A stretch of 29,272 nucleotides of DNA. Origin: RBG-16-66-20 sp049651845 (lineage in GTDB: Bacteria > Pseudomonadota > Gammaproteobacteria > Burkholderiales > SG8-39). Under the pieces are notes generated by a model. It worked only from the letters and a program-made list of their open reading frames with translations, was not told the DNA's origin and did not search any database. Both the position numbers and the translations under genes were made by a program. Shown piece after piece: positions 23,218 through 28,980 of the stretch. Position 1 is the stretch's first letter. Each line of letters starts with the position of its first letter. The stretch lies in assembly GCA_049651845.1 (NCBI GenBank), contig JBASCW010000064.1:1-29272 (forward strand), in the 5' to 3' direction.

Positions 23218-24056
23218 CCTGCACGGTGGGAATCGACATCGGCTCCGGCGTCGTCAAGACAGCCTTGTTCGAGAATTCCGGCAGCAACACCCGATGGCTC
23301 GCGAAACGCTGCGAGCGCATCCGCAAGCGCGACAACATGCAGCTCGCGAAGGCGGGTTACGACGAAGTGCTCGAGGAGGCCGGCCTGAAGCCCGCCGACG
23401 TGGCCTACGTGGCCACCACCGGCGAGGGCGAGAACGTGCCGTTCGCCACCGGGCACTTCTACTCGATGACCACGCACGCGCGCGGCGGCATCTACCTGCG
23501 CCCCGACGCGCGCGCCGTCGTCGACATCGGCGCGCTGAACGGCCGCGCCATCTACGTCGACGAGCGCGGCAAGGTGCTGTCCTACAAGATGACCAGCCAG
23601 TGCGCCTCGGGCTCGGGGCAGTTCCTCGAGAATATCGCGCGCTACCTGGGCGTCGCGGTCGAGGAGATCGGGCCGCTGTCCAGGTCGGCGAAGGCGCCCG
23701 AGAAGATCAGCTCGATCTGCGCGGTGCTGGCCGAGACCGACGTCATCAACATGGTGTCGCGCGGCATCCCGACGCCGGACATCCTCAAGGGCATCCACAT
23801 CTCGATGGCCTCGCGGCTCGTCAAGCTGCTCAAGGTCACCGGCATCACCCAGGGCACCGTGCTGCTGAGCGGCGGCCTCGCGCTCGACGCCGGGCTGCTG
23901 GCCGCCCTGCAGGAGGAGCTGGTGAACGAGAAGATCGCCGGCCTGACGGCGGTCAACCACCCGGACTCGATCTACGCCGGCGCCATCGGCGCCGCGCTGT
24001 GGGGCGCGTTCCGCCACGGTAAGCTGCAGGATCTGCAACGCCGCGCCGCGGCCTGA
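23214..24056 (+). CDS. bcrD: Benzoyl-CoA reductase ATPase subunit D
   Basis: 280 residues from the ATG overlapping bcrA; the longer open frame upstream is discarded. Motifs: GIDIGSGVVKTALFE (phosphate 1), VVDIGALNGRAIYVDERGKV in place of the usual DIGGQDTK (a substitution I recall as normal for BcrD), Cys130 in SQCASGSGQFLENIARYLG, Cys169 in SSICAVLAETDVI, and LLSGGLALDAGLLAAL (adenosine motif). It pairs with BcrA; the two Cys complete the inter-subunit [4Fe-4S] cluster that receives electrons from ferredoxin. The gene is followed by fdx after 15 bp containing a GGGAGA Shine-Dalgarno. Confidence 0.94.
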   Translation: MTCTVGIDIGSGVVKTALFENSGSNTRWLAKRCERIRKRDNMQLAKAGYDEVLEEAGLKPADVAYVATTGEGENVPFATGHFYSMTTHARGGIYLRPDARAVVDIGALNGRAIYVDERGKVLSYKMTSQCASGSGQFLENIARYLGVAVEEIGPLSRSAKAPEKISSICAVLAETDVINMVSRGIPTPDILKGIHISMASRLVKLLKVTGITQGTVLLSGGLALDAGLLAALQEELVNEKIAGLTAVNHPDSIYAGAIGAALWGAFRHGKLQDLQRRAAA

Positions 24057-24071
24057 CCGAGGGAGACAGCG

Positions 24072-24317
24072 ATGGCCCTGACGATCAACGACCTGTGCAC
24101 CGCCTGCGACGCCTGCCCCTCGGTCTGCCCCAACGAGGCGATCACCGTGGGCGACCCGGTCTACGCGATCGACCCCAGCAAATGCACCGAATGCGTCGGC
24201 GCGCACGACGAGCCGCAGTGCAAGCTGGTCTGCCCCGCCGACTGCATCGTGGTCCACCCGGACTTCCAGGAAACACCCGAGCAGCTGCAGGAGAAGTACA
24301 ACTCCCTGCACGGCTAG
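24072..24317 (+). CDS. fdx: Alvin-type 2[4Fe-4S] ferredoxin, electron donor for benzoyl-CoA reductase
   Basis: An 81-residue ferredoxin. The first cluster motif is compact (Cys9, 12, 15, 19). The second has the eight-residue insertion typical of Allochromatium-type ferredoxins: Cys38, Cys41, then Cys50 and Cys54, with Cys58 after. A C-terminal helix follows (PEQLQEKYNSL). Ferredoxins of this type have very negative midpoint potentials, and in Thauera one is the in vivo donor for benzoyl-CoA reductase. It sits directly after bcrD in the same operon, and KorAB, encoded divergently, is the probable reductant. Confidence 0.95.
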   Translation: MALTINDLCTACDACPSVCPNEAITVGDPVYAIDPSKCTECVGAHDEPQCKLVCPADCIVVHPDFQETPEQLQEKYNSLHG

Positions 24318-24320
24318 CGC

Positions 24321-24620
24321 ATGGACGAGGACGCGCTGCTCGACGCGCTGCGCGCGGTGGACGATCCCGAGGCCGGCATGAACATCGTCGAGCTGGGGCT
24401 GGTCTACGGCGTCGAGGCCGCGCTGCCCGTCGCCAGAGTGCGCATGACCATGACCTCGCCCGCCTGCCCGCTTGGCGACTATCTCACGGACGCGGTGCGC
24501 GATGCGCTGCTCGCGCGCTTTGCGGAGATCACGCAGGTCGAGATCGAGATGGTCTGGGATCCGCCCTGGACGCCCGAGCGCATGTCCGAGGAAGCGCGCA
24601 ACTTCTTCGGCTGGAAATGA
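24321..24620 (+). CDS. DUF59/MIP18-family Fe-S assembly-type protein (PaaD/SufT-like)
   Basis: A 99-residue DUF59 protein. Motifs are VDDPEAGMNIVELGLVYGV and VRMTMTSPACPLGDYLTDAV with the conserved Cys49, then VEIEMVWDPPWTPERMSEEARNFFGW. The family includes SufT and PaaD, which help insert or assemble Fe-S clusters. It is 3 bp after fdx, and its stop overlaps the next ATG, so it is part of the bcr operon. Inferred role: maturation of the cluster-rich benzoyl-CoA reductase or its ferredoxin. It could instead serve KorAB. The TGGDPPW-like ending common in PaaD is present as VWDPPWTPE. Confidence 0.88.
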   Translation: MDEDALLDALRAVDDPEAGMNIVELGLVYGVEAALPVARVRMTMTSPACPLGDYLTDAVRDALLARFAEITQVEIEMVWDPPWTPERMSEEARNFFGWK

Positions 24621-25672
24621 CGCTCGCTGTCCGCGTGCCGCTGCTGGTCGCGGGCATGCTGAGCCTGGTCGCGGGCATTGCCGCGGGCCTCGCCCGCCTG
24701 GGCTTCGATCTTGCCGCGCCCGCCGCGCTGCACGGCCCGCTCGTGGGCGGCGCGTTCCTCGGCACCGTGATCGGCCTCGAGCGCGCGGTGGCGCTGGGCA
24801 GGTGGTGGGCCTACGGCGCGCCGCTCGCCGCCGCGCTCGCGGGCCTCGCGTGGATCCTGCGCCTGCCGCCGCAGCTGGGCGGCGCGCTGCTCGCAGCAGG
24901 CGGCCTCGTGCTCGTCGCGGCTGCCGTCGCCATCTGGCGCAAGCAGCGGGAAACGCACAACCTCGTCCTCGGCGCGGGCGCCGTGTGCCTCGCCGTCGGC
25001 GGCGGCGTCTGCGCGGCCGGTCACATCAGCGAGACCGCGCCCGCCTGGCTCGGTTTCCTCGTGCTCACCATCGCCGGTGAGCGTCTGGAACTGTCGCGCT
25101 TCATGCCGCCGTCGCCCGCGGCGAAGCAATGGTTCGCGGGCATTTGCGCGGTCCTTTTCCTCGCGGTTCTGCTTGCGATCCCGGTCCCGCAGTACGGCTG
25201 GAAAGCGGTGGCCGCATCCTTGCTCGCGCTCGCAGCCTGGCTCGCGATGCAGGACATCGCGCGCCGCACCATTCGCGAGCAGGGCCTGACGCGCTACATC
25301 GCCGCCGCGCTGCTGTTGGGCTACCTGTGGCTCGCCGTCGGCGCCGTGATCGCGGCCGCCGCGCCCGACTTCGCCCCTGGCCGCCCCGCCTGGGATGCCG
25401 CGCTGCACGCCTGGTTCCTCGGCTTCGTGTTCTCGATGATCTTCGGCCACGCGCCGATCATCGCGCCCGCGCTGCTGCGCGTGAACCTGCGCTACAGCGC
25501 CTGGTTCTACCTGCCGCTCGCGGTGCTGCACCTGTCGCTCGCCGAGCGCATCGCGGGCGATTTCCTGCTCGACCACGCCACCCGCGCGCGCGGCGCCGCC
25601 GCCAACGCCGTCGCGATAGTCCTCTTCATCGCCACCATGCTCTACGCCGGCCTCTCGAAGCGCCGCCCCTAG
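24617..25672 (+). CDS. Polytopic membrane protein of the bcr operon, function unknown (weakly NnrS-like)
   Basis: 351 residues from the ATG overlapping the DUF59 stop (ATGA); the frame is open further upstream but that is a shadow. About ten to eleven hydrophobic helices cover nearly the whole chain. Conserved-looking residues inside helices are HGPLVGGAFLGTVIGLERAVALG near residue 37, LTIAGERLELSRFMPP near 150 and HAWFLGFVFSMIFGHAPIIAPALL near 270, with two His that could bind haem or metal. The His/Gly pattern distantly recalls NnrS proteins, but I cannot confirm the family. As the last gene of the anaerobic benzoyl-CoA operon it may act in redox balance or nitrogen-oxide tolerance. Its TAG shares a CTAG with the opposing integrase remnant. 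Confidence 0.8.
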   Translation: MTLAVRVPLLVAGMLSLVAGIAAGLARLGFDLAAPAALHGPLVGGAFLGTVIGLERAVALGRWWAYGAPLAAALAGLAWILRLPPQLGGALLAAGGLVLVAAAVAIWRKQRETHNLVLGAGAVCLAVGGGVCAAGHISETAPAWLGFLVLTIAGERLELSRFMPPSPAAKQWFAGICAVLFLAVLLAIPVPQYGWKAVAASLLALAAWLAMQDIARRTIREQGLTRYIAAALLLGYLWLAVGAVIAAAAPDFAPGRPAWDAALHAWFLGFVFSMIFGHAPIIAPALLRVNLRYSAWFYLPLAVLHLSLAERIAGDFLLDHATRARGAAANAVAIVLFIATMLYAGLSKRRP

Positions 25673-26408
25673 CGCGACTCGAGGCCGTCCATCGGACGGG
25701 CGACGCCGCGCCCTCCCTTGTTGAGCACGTGCGTATGGATCATCGTGGTTTCCACGCTGGAGTGCCCTAGCAGTTCCTGCACGGTGCGAATGTCCTGGCC
25801 GCGCTCCAGGAGATGTGTTGCGAACGAGTGCCGCAACGTATGGCAGCTCACATGCTTGTGAATCCGCGCGGCCCTGGTGGCCTCCTTCACACCGCGCGCG
25901 AGGTAGTTTTCGAAGACATGATGCCGGCGGACAACCCCGTAGCCGGGTCTGTTGAGAGCTTGTGCGAAGGAAAGACAAACTTCCAACCCCATTCGTACGG
26001 CGCCTTCGGATACTTCCGGGCCAATGCGTCGGGCAGCTCCACGTCGCCGTGACCGCTCGCAAGATCGCGTTCATGGAGCGCTCGCACGCGAACCAGATGC
26101 GCCTTCAGCGGCTCGATGACCGAGCCCGGCAGCATGGTGACCCTGTCCTTGCCACCCTTACCGTCGCGCACGAGTATCTGGCGATAGTCGAAATCGACAT
26201 CTTTCACTCCCAGCTTGAGGTATTCGCGCAACCTCAAGCCCGCGCCATACAGCAGGCTCGCCATCAGCCACTTGGTTCCCTGCAGCTGCGCGAGAAGCCG
26301 ACCCACTTGCTCGCGCGCCAAATGGCTCAGGAACGCCGTGACCTCCCGGGCACCCATATCGCGGGGATGGCGCTTATCGGAAAAGAAGATAAAGCGCTTG
26401 ATCCAATC
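25669..26408 (-). pseudogene. intI: Integron integrase (IntI) remnant with truncation, internal deletion and frameshift
   Basis: Translating the minus strand gives unmistakable IntI sequence: DWIKRFIFF, then KRHPRDMGAREVTAFLSHLA, LLAQLQGTKWLMASLLYGAGLRLRE, VKDVDFDYRQILVRDGKGGKDR, and the IntI-specific insert PDALARKYPKAPYEWGWKFV. A later frame has CHTLRHSFATHLL, RTVQELLGHSSVETTMIHTHV. Active-site pieces (R in the GLRLRE region, HxxR, H/W position, a Tyr changed to His in TTMIHTHV) can be followed. Three lesions: the first ~60 residues are replaced by an IS5-type transposase at about 26408; FLSHLA runs straight into REQVGRLL, an in-frame loss of roughly 45-50 residues; and one base is missing at a GGGG run (25935-25938), shifting frame after STDPATG. 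The catalytic Tyr also appears to be His (IYTHV in relatives). It is surely inactive. Confidence 0.9.
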
Positions 26409-26868
26409 TCAGTTGCACCAGCGTGACTTCGTGATGATTGGCCGCGTGTGTGCTCACCGACAGCGGCAGCCCGTGCCGATCCACGATCGCGAGAATCTTT
26501 ATGCCTTTGCCGCGCCTGGTCTTGCCGATTTCGTCGCCGCCGCCCTTGGCCGAGGCAAACGTCGCGTCAATGGGGCATTCGCGCTCGTCGATCCCGCCTT
26601 CGTCGCGAAGCGCGTTCGCCAATTGCGTCAGAACATCGCGCAGCACCTCGCGTTCGCACCATTGCTGAAAGCGCCGATGGACCGTCTTGTAGTTCGGGGA
26701 GCACTGCGGAAGCATGTGCCATTGCGCGCCCGTGTTCAGAATCCACAGCGCGCCTTCCAATACCTCGCGCGCCGGTACGGGCTTGCGCCCAGGACGACCT
26801 TCGGGAACATTCTCCTCGGGAAAATACTCCCGAATCCGTTCCCATCGTTCGTCGCTCAATCGCAGCAC
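26374..26868 (-). pseudogene. IS5-family transposase, 3'-truncated and fused to the intI remnant
   Basis: From a GTG at 26868 the frame encodes RLSDERWERIREYFPEEN, GRPGRKPVPAREVLEGALWILNTGAQWHMLP, YKTVHRRFQQWCEREVL and IDATFASAKGGGDEIG ... IVDRHGLPLSVSTHAANHHEVTLVQL, a typical IS5-type DDE transposase with the first two catalytic Asp in DAT and VDRHG. After VTLVQL relatives continue SFDFYM and later supply the third catalytic residue; here the reading continues into LDQALYLLFR, which is intI sequence in another frame. About the last 40 percent of the transposase is therefore lost, and the element cannot move on its own. Confidence 0.85.
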
Positions 26869-26924
26869 AATTCCGATTCTGGAAACTCATGCTCGCGCCG
26901 ACAACAGTTTTGAGATAGGTTCTA
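26409..26924 (-). mobile_element. IS5-family insertion sequence remnant
   Basis: The remnant runs from the junction with intI (about 26406-26411) to a probable terminal inverted repeat just upstream of the transposase (minus strand GAACCTATCTCAAAA, 26909-26923). The other end of the element is missing. It occupies the place where the intI 5' end and attI should be, so it has removed the recombination platform of the integron. The outer boundary is approximate. Confidence 0.65.
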
Positions 26925-26931
26925 GTTAAGT
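26925..26931 (+). other. GTTRRRY core at the start of the first visible cassette
   Basis: GTTAAGT matches the integron core GTTRRRY exactly. It lies immediately beside the IS5 end and 21 bp before the first cassette reading frame, consistent with the original attI/cassette-1 crossover point. A seven-base match alone is weak; position and the downstream array give it weight. Confidence 0.5.
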
Positions 26932-26951
26932 GTGTTCGCGGAGGCTTCCTA

Positions 26952-27137
26952 GTGCTCGACTTCCTTCTTGGCGCACTTGGTACACCGGGGCCAGCTTGGA
27001 TAGGTCTGCTTCTCGGGGGTGTACTGGCTGGCTTGGCGTGGCTGCTTCTTCCCGAGTCAGTTGATCGCATAGCTATTGGTGCTCGGGCGGTTGGAATCTG
27101 CTTTTGCGGGGGGACTAGCAGGCTGTTGAAAAACTGA
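26952..27137 (+). CDS. Small hydrophobic cassette protein, 3' end replaced by MITE
   Basis: A 61-residue frame from a GTG with GGAGG eight bases upstream (26940-26944). The product has a hydrophobic helix (AWIGLLLGGVLAGLAWLLL) followed by a short second segment (AIGARAVGICFCGG). The final residues (about from RLLKN) and the stop come from the MITE-like element starting near 27118, so the native C-terminus is lost or altered. No family is recognised. It is the first cassette gene after the degraded integrase. Confidence 0.5.
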   Translation: MLDFLLGALGTPGPAWIGLLLGGVLAGLAWLLLPESVDRIAIGARAVGICFCGGTSRLLKN

Positions 27138-27259
27138 TTTTCATGTCATCGCAGCATCAAGTGGCACACAAGATAGCGCTCACTGGCGGTGTTCCAGACT
27201 ACATATCGTGGTGTTCATACGCCGGCAGGGTCTCACGAATACGTTTTTCAACAGCCTGT
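27118..27259. mobile_element. MITE-like element with 16-bp perfect terminal inverted repeats
   Basis: CAGGCTGTTGAAAAAC at 27119-27134 is the exact reverse complement of 27243-27258. The 140-bp element contains no gene. TA dinucleotides flank it symmetrically (27116-27117 and 27260-27261), consistent with a TA target duplication. Its right end coincides with the G of the GTTAGGC core that opens the next cassette. No transposase with matching ends is visible in the window; the parent family is not identified. Confidence 0.75.
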
Positions 27260-27280
27260 TAGGCATCACACAAGCAGCCG

Positions 27281-27628
27281 ATGACAAGCTCTGCTGATCT
27301 CGTCCACCGGATAGTCACGCGCCTGTTCACGCTTGAGCAGTTCGAGCACGTGCTTTCTGATCTCTTGGCTTGTTCGGCTTCGGCACCTCCCGGGGAGCGA
27401 AGCAGGGTGCAAGTCGCAGTTCTAAAGCTCTTCGATGAAGACCCCAACCGAGATCTCTTGGTATGGACACGCGCCGCCGCGTTGGACTACCGCGACGTAC
27501 TCCTTTGGGCCGAGTATCCAAGTCGGGCACGGGCTCGGACCTTCCTCCATCGGTCGCCCGCTGAACAGAAGGCCATGCGAGCTGAGGACCGAAGGCTACT
27601 CAAGGCCTGGCTTGATCGCTTTTCGTAG
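27281..27628 (+). CDS. Cassette protein of unknown function (115 aa)
   Basis: A 115-residue soluble protein, predicted mostly helical, beginning MTSSADLVHRIVTRLFTLEQFEHVLSDLLAC. The C-terminus is basic and helical (SPAEQKAMRAEDRRLLKAWLDRF). No signal peptide, membrane segment or catalytic motif is recognised. It starts 22 bp after the GTTAGGC boundary and ends 58 bp before an attC-like palindrome, the normal layout of a one-gene integron cassette. Codon use is less GC-biased than the chromosomal genes to the left, in keeping with horizontal origin. Confidence 0.7.
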   Translation: MTSSADLVHRIVTRLFTLEQFEHVLSDLLACSASAPPGERSRVQVAVLKLFDEDPNRDLLVWTRAAALDYRDVLLWAEYPSRARARTFLHRSPAEQKAMRAEDRRLLKAWLDRFS

Positions 27629-27686
27629 CCAGCCACTCTAGCCCCCACGCGGCGCACTCAGCCGTTCACCGCGCATGCCGTGTGAT

Positions 27687-27803
27687 GCCTAACCCCTCGC
27701 TCAACACGCGACCCCGCGCGGGGTGCCGCCTTGCCCGCTGGACCGCCTTGGTTCATCATCGGCCCAGCGGGCAAGGCGGCACGCATCGCGGGTCGCGTTA
27801 GCT
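27687..27803 (+). repeat. attC site (long, 117 bp)
   Basis: It begins GCCTAAC (RYYYAAC) and ends GTTAGCT, one mismatch from GTTRRRY. Between them lie a perfect 18-bp inverted repeat (27724-27741 with 27764-27781) and an outer stem, ACGCGACCCCGCG (27706-27718) with CGCGGGTCGCGT (27787-27798). The outer stem leaves one unpaired C on the left arm, like the extrahelical base that orients attC recombination. Size is within the usual attC range. Confidence 0.85.
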
Positions 27804-27830
27804 CGAACGTAGAACGCAGGAACGGACGAG

Positions 27831-28112
27831 ATGGCGGAAAAGTACACCGATCGCATCAGGTTGTATTGCGACCAGAATGGTATCGAGATGCCTCCCGGGT
27901 TCTTCCGGCACGCAGCTAGTCGGTATGTCGCAGTTGATATCGGTTGCCAGCCAGCACGTCTAGTAGCCACGACGTGGTTCAAACAGGAAGACATGCTTTA
28001 CTACGTCACCCGTCTCGCTTCAGGCAAGACGTTGAAGCTCCTGGATTTCAAAGAACGCACAGTACTCCGCTTTTCGGGTGGAGAGACGCTCGAACGCGGG
28101 GACGCATTCTGA
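27831..28112 (+). CDS. Cassette protein of unknown function (93 aa)
   Basis: A 93-residue protein with GGAACGGACGAG before the ATG. Sequence features: MAEKYTDRIRLYCDQNGIEMPPGFFRHAASRY, a probable N-terminal helix-turn, then a beta-rich middle (VAVDIGCQPARLVATTWFKQEDMLYYVTRL) and KTLKLLDFKERTVLRFSGGETLERG. No family is recognised. It opens the cassette that starts at the 27797 boundary. No attC separates it from the next gene, so the two may travel as one cassette. Confidence 0.7.
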   Translation: MAEKYTDRIRLYCDQNGIEMPPGFFRHAASRYVAVDIGCQPARLVATTWFKQEDMLYYVTRLASGKTLKLLDFKERTVLRFSGGETLERGDAF

Positions 28113-28153
28113 GTGCATCAATTGGCAAACAGCCGATGCCACGGGGGAGTTCC

Positions 28154-28468
28154 ATGAGCATGTCGTTGCTCAGCGTCGACACTGTGAAATTGGTGAATCA
28201 GCTATTCGGACCAGGCGATAGAGCTATTGCATGTCGGCTGCTAGCGGAGCACTGCGGAACCAGTTTACCGTTCCTGGGAAACGCGGACTCGGTCGGATTG
28301 GAGAGGTATCGCTTCGCGGCTCTGAAGCTGAGTAACGGTACCGTTGATGGACTTCGCCGAGCGATCGAGCTTGCCAGGGCAGACTGGAGAGACCTACTGA
28401 TGGCGGCGGGTTTTGGAGCTGACGTGAATGCGCATAAGACTTGGCTGAGAACCACGGTGTATGAATGA
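28154..28468 (+). CDS. Cassette protein of unknown function (104 aa)
   Basis: From the ATG at 28154, with GGGGGAG upstream, 104 residues: MSMSLLSVDTVKLVNQLFGPGDRAIACRLLAEHCG, then LPFLGNADSVGLERYRFAALKLSNG and DGLRRAIELARADWRDLLMAAGFGADVNAHKTWL. It looks like a compact all-helical soluble protein. The frame is open further upstream, but earlier starts would overlap the previous gene without a ribosome-binding site. It ends 6 bp before an attC-like site. Similar short helical proteins are common in cassette arrays, but no function is known to me. Confidence 0.7.
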   Translation: MSMSLLSVDTVKLVNQLFGPGDRAIACRLLAEHCGTSLPFLGNADSVGLERYRFAALKLSNGTVDGLRRAIELARADWRDLLMAAGFGADVNAHKTWLRTTVYE

Positions 28469-28474
28469 GCTACG

Positions 28475-28537
28475 TTCTAACCGCCGATTGCAGGCGGCGC
28501 GCAGGAAGCCGCGCGCGCCTGAACCGGGACGTTGGGC
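28475..28537 (+). repeat. attC-like site (short, ~63 bp)
   Basis: TTCTAAC at 28475-28481 (RYYYAAC except the first base) and GTTGGGC at 28531-28537 (perfect GTTRRRY) bracket an imperfect palindrome, CAGGCGGCGCGC against GCGCGCGCCTG, with mismatches. Spacing fits the common 60-bp attC class. It separates the two-gene cassette from the exported-protein cassette. Confidence 0.7.
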
Positions 28538-28548
28538 CTCTTAGGTTC

Positions 28549-28887
28549 ATGTCGAACTTGGCCGCCGTGCCGCCTTCGCCGTTGAAGTTCTTCCTTTTCC
28601 TTGCGCTATTGGCATGCACTCCGCTGCAAGCATCGGAGCAATGGTTCCTCATGGCACGTCATGGAGAGTGCGCCAAGATTGAGTCACTGAAACGCAAGGT
28701 TCCCGATCTCGGCGCGGTCACGGATCCGCAGTCCTTTGCGGCGCTTATGCGCAAGAAGGGGTACGCCACAACAATCACTCAACAGGCACTTTCGAAAGGC
28801 GCAGCGTTCGAAGTCATCGTCCCGGCAAAGGAACTCTCCTTGGTGTTTGTCACCGCCGACCTGTGCAGCACATTCAGCGCGAAGTGA
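28549..28887 (+). CDS. Small exported cassette protein
   Basis: From the ATG at 28549, 12 bp after the GTTGGGC core, the product is 112 residues. A frame open further upstream crosses the attC site and is rejected. A signal peptide is visible: a short N-region, the hydrophobic core LKFFLFLALLACTPL and a cleavage site around QASEQ. The mature part (EQWFLMARHGECAKIESLKRKVPDLG ... FVTADLCSTF) is ~85 residues with two Cys that could form a disulfide. A Cys in the hydrophobic core region (LLACTP) might instead be a lipobox. Function unknown; periplasmic or lipoprotein location is inferred. Confidence 0.72.
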   Translation: MSNLAAVPPSPLKFFLFLALLACTPLQASEQWFLMARHGECAKIESLKRKVPDLGAVTDPQSFAALMRKKGYATTITQQALSKGAAFEVIVPAKELSLVFVTADLCSTFSAK

Positions 28888-28910
28888 GCAGTCATTCGCA
28901 CGCGCATCAG

Positions 28911-28980
28911 ACCCAACCCATCCATCAACCCGGACGCTGCGCGATGAAGCCGCGTAGCGCCGGCTATGTCAGACGTTGAT
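28911..28980 (+). repeat. attC-like site (~70 bp)
   Basis: ACCCAAC at 28911-28917 is a perfect RYYYAAC. The centre forms an imperfect stem, CGGACGCTGCGCG against CGCGTAGCGCCGG, and the right end reads CAGACGTTGAT, where GTT is present but the following bases depart from GTTRRRY. Layout and size match the site after cassette genes, with a degenerate right core. Confidence 0.65.
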
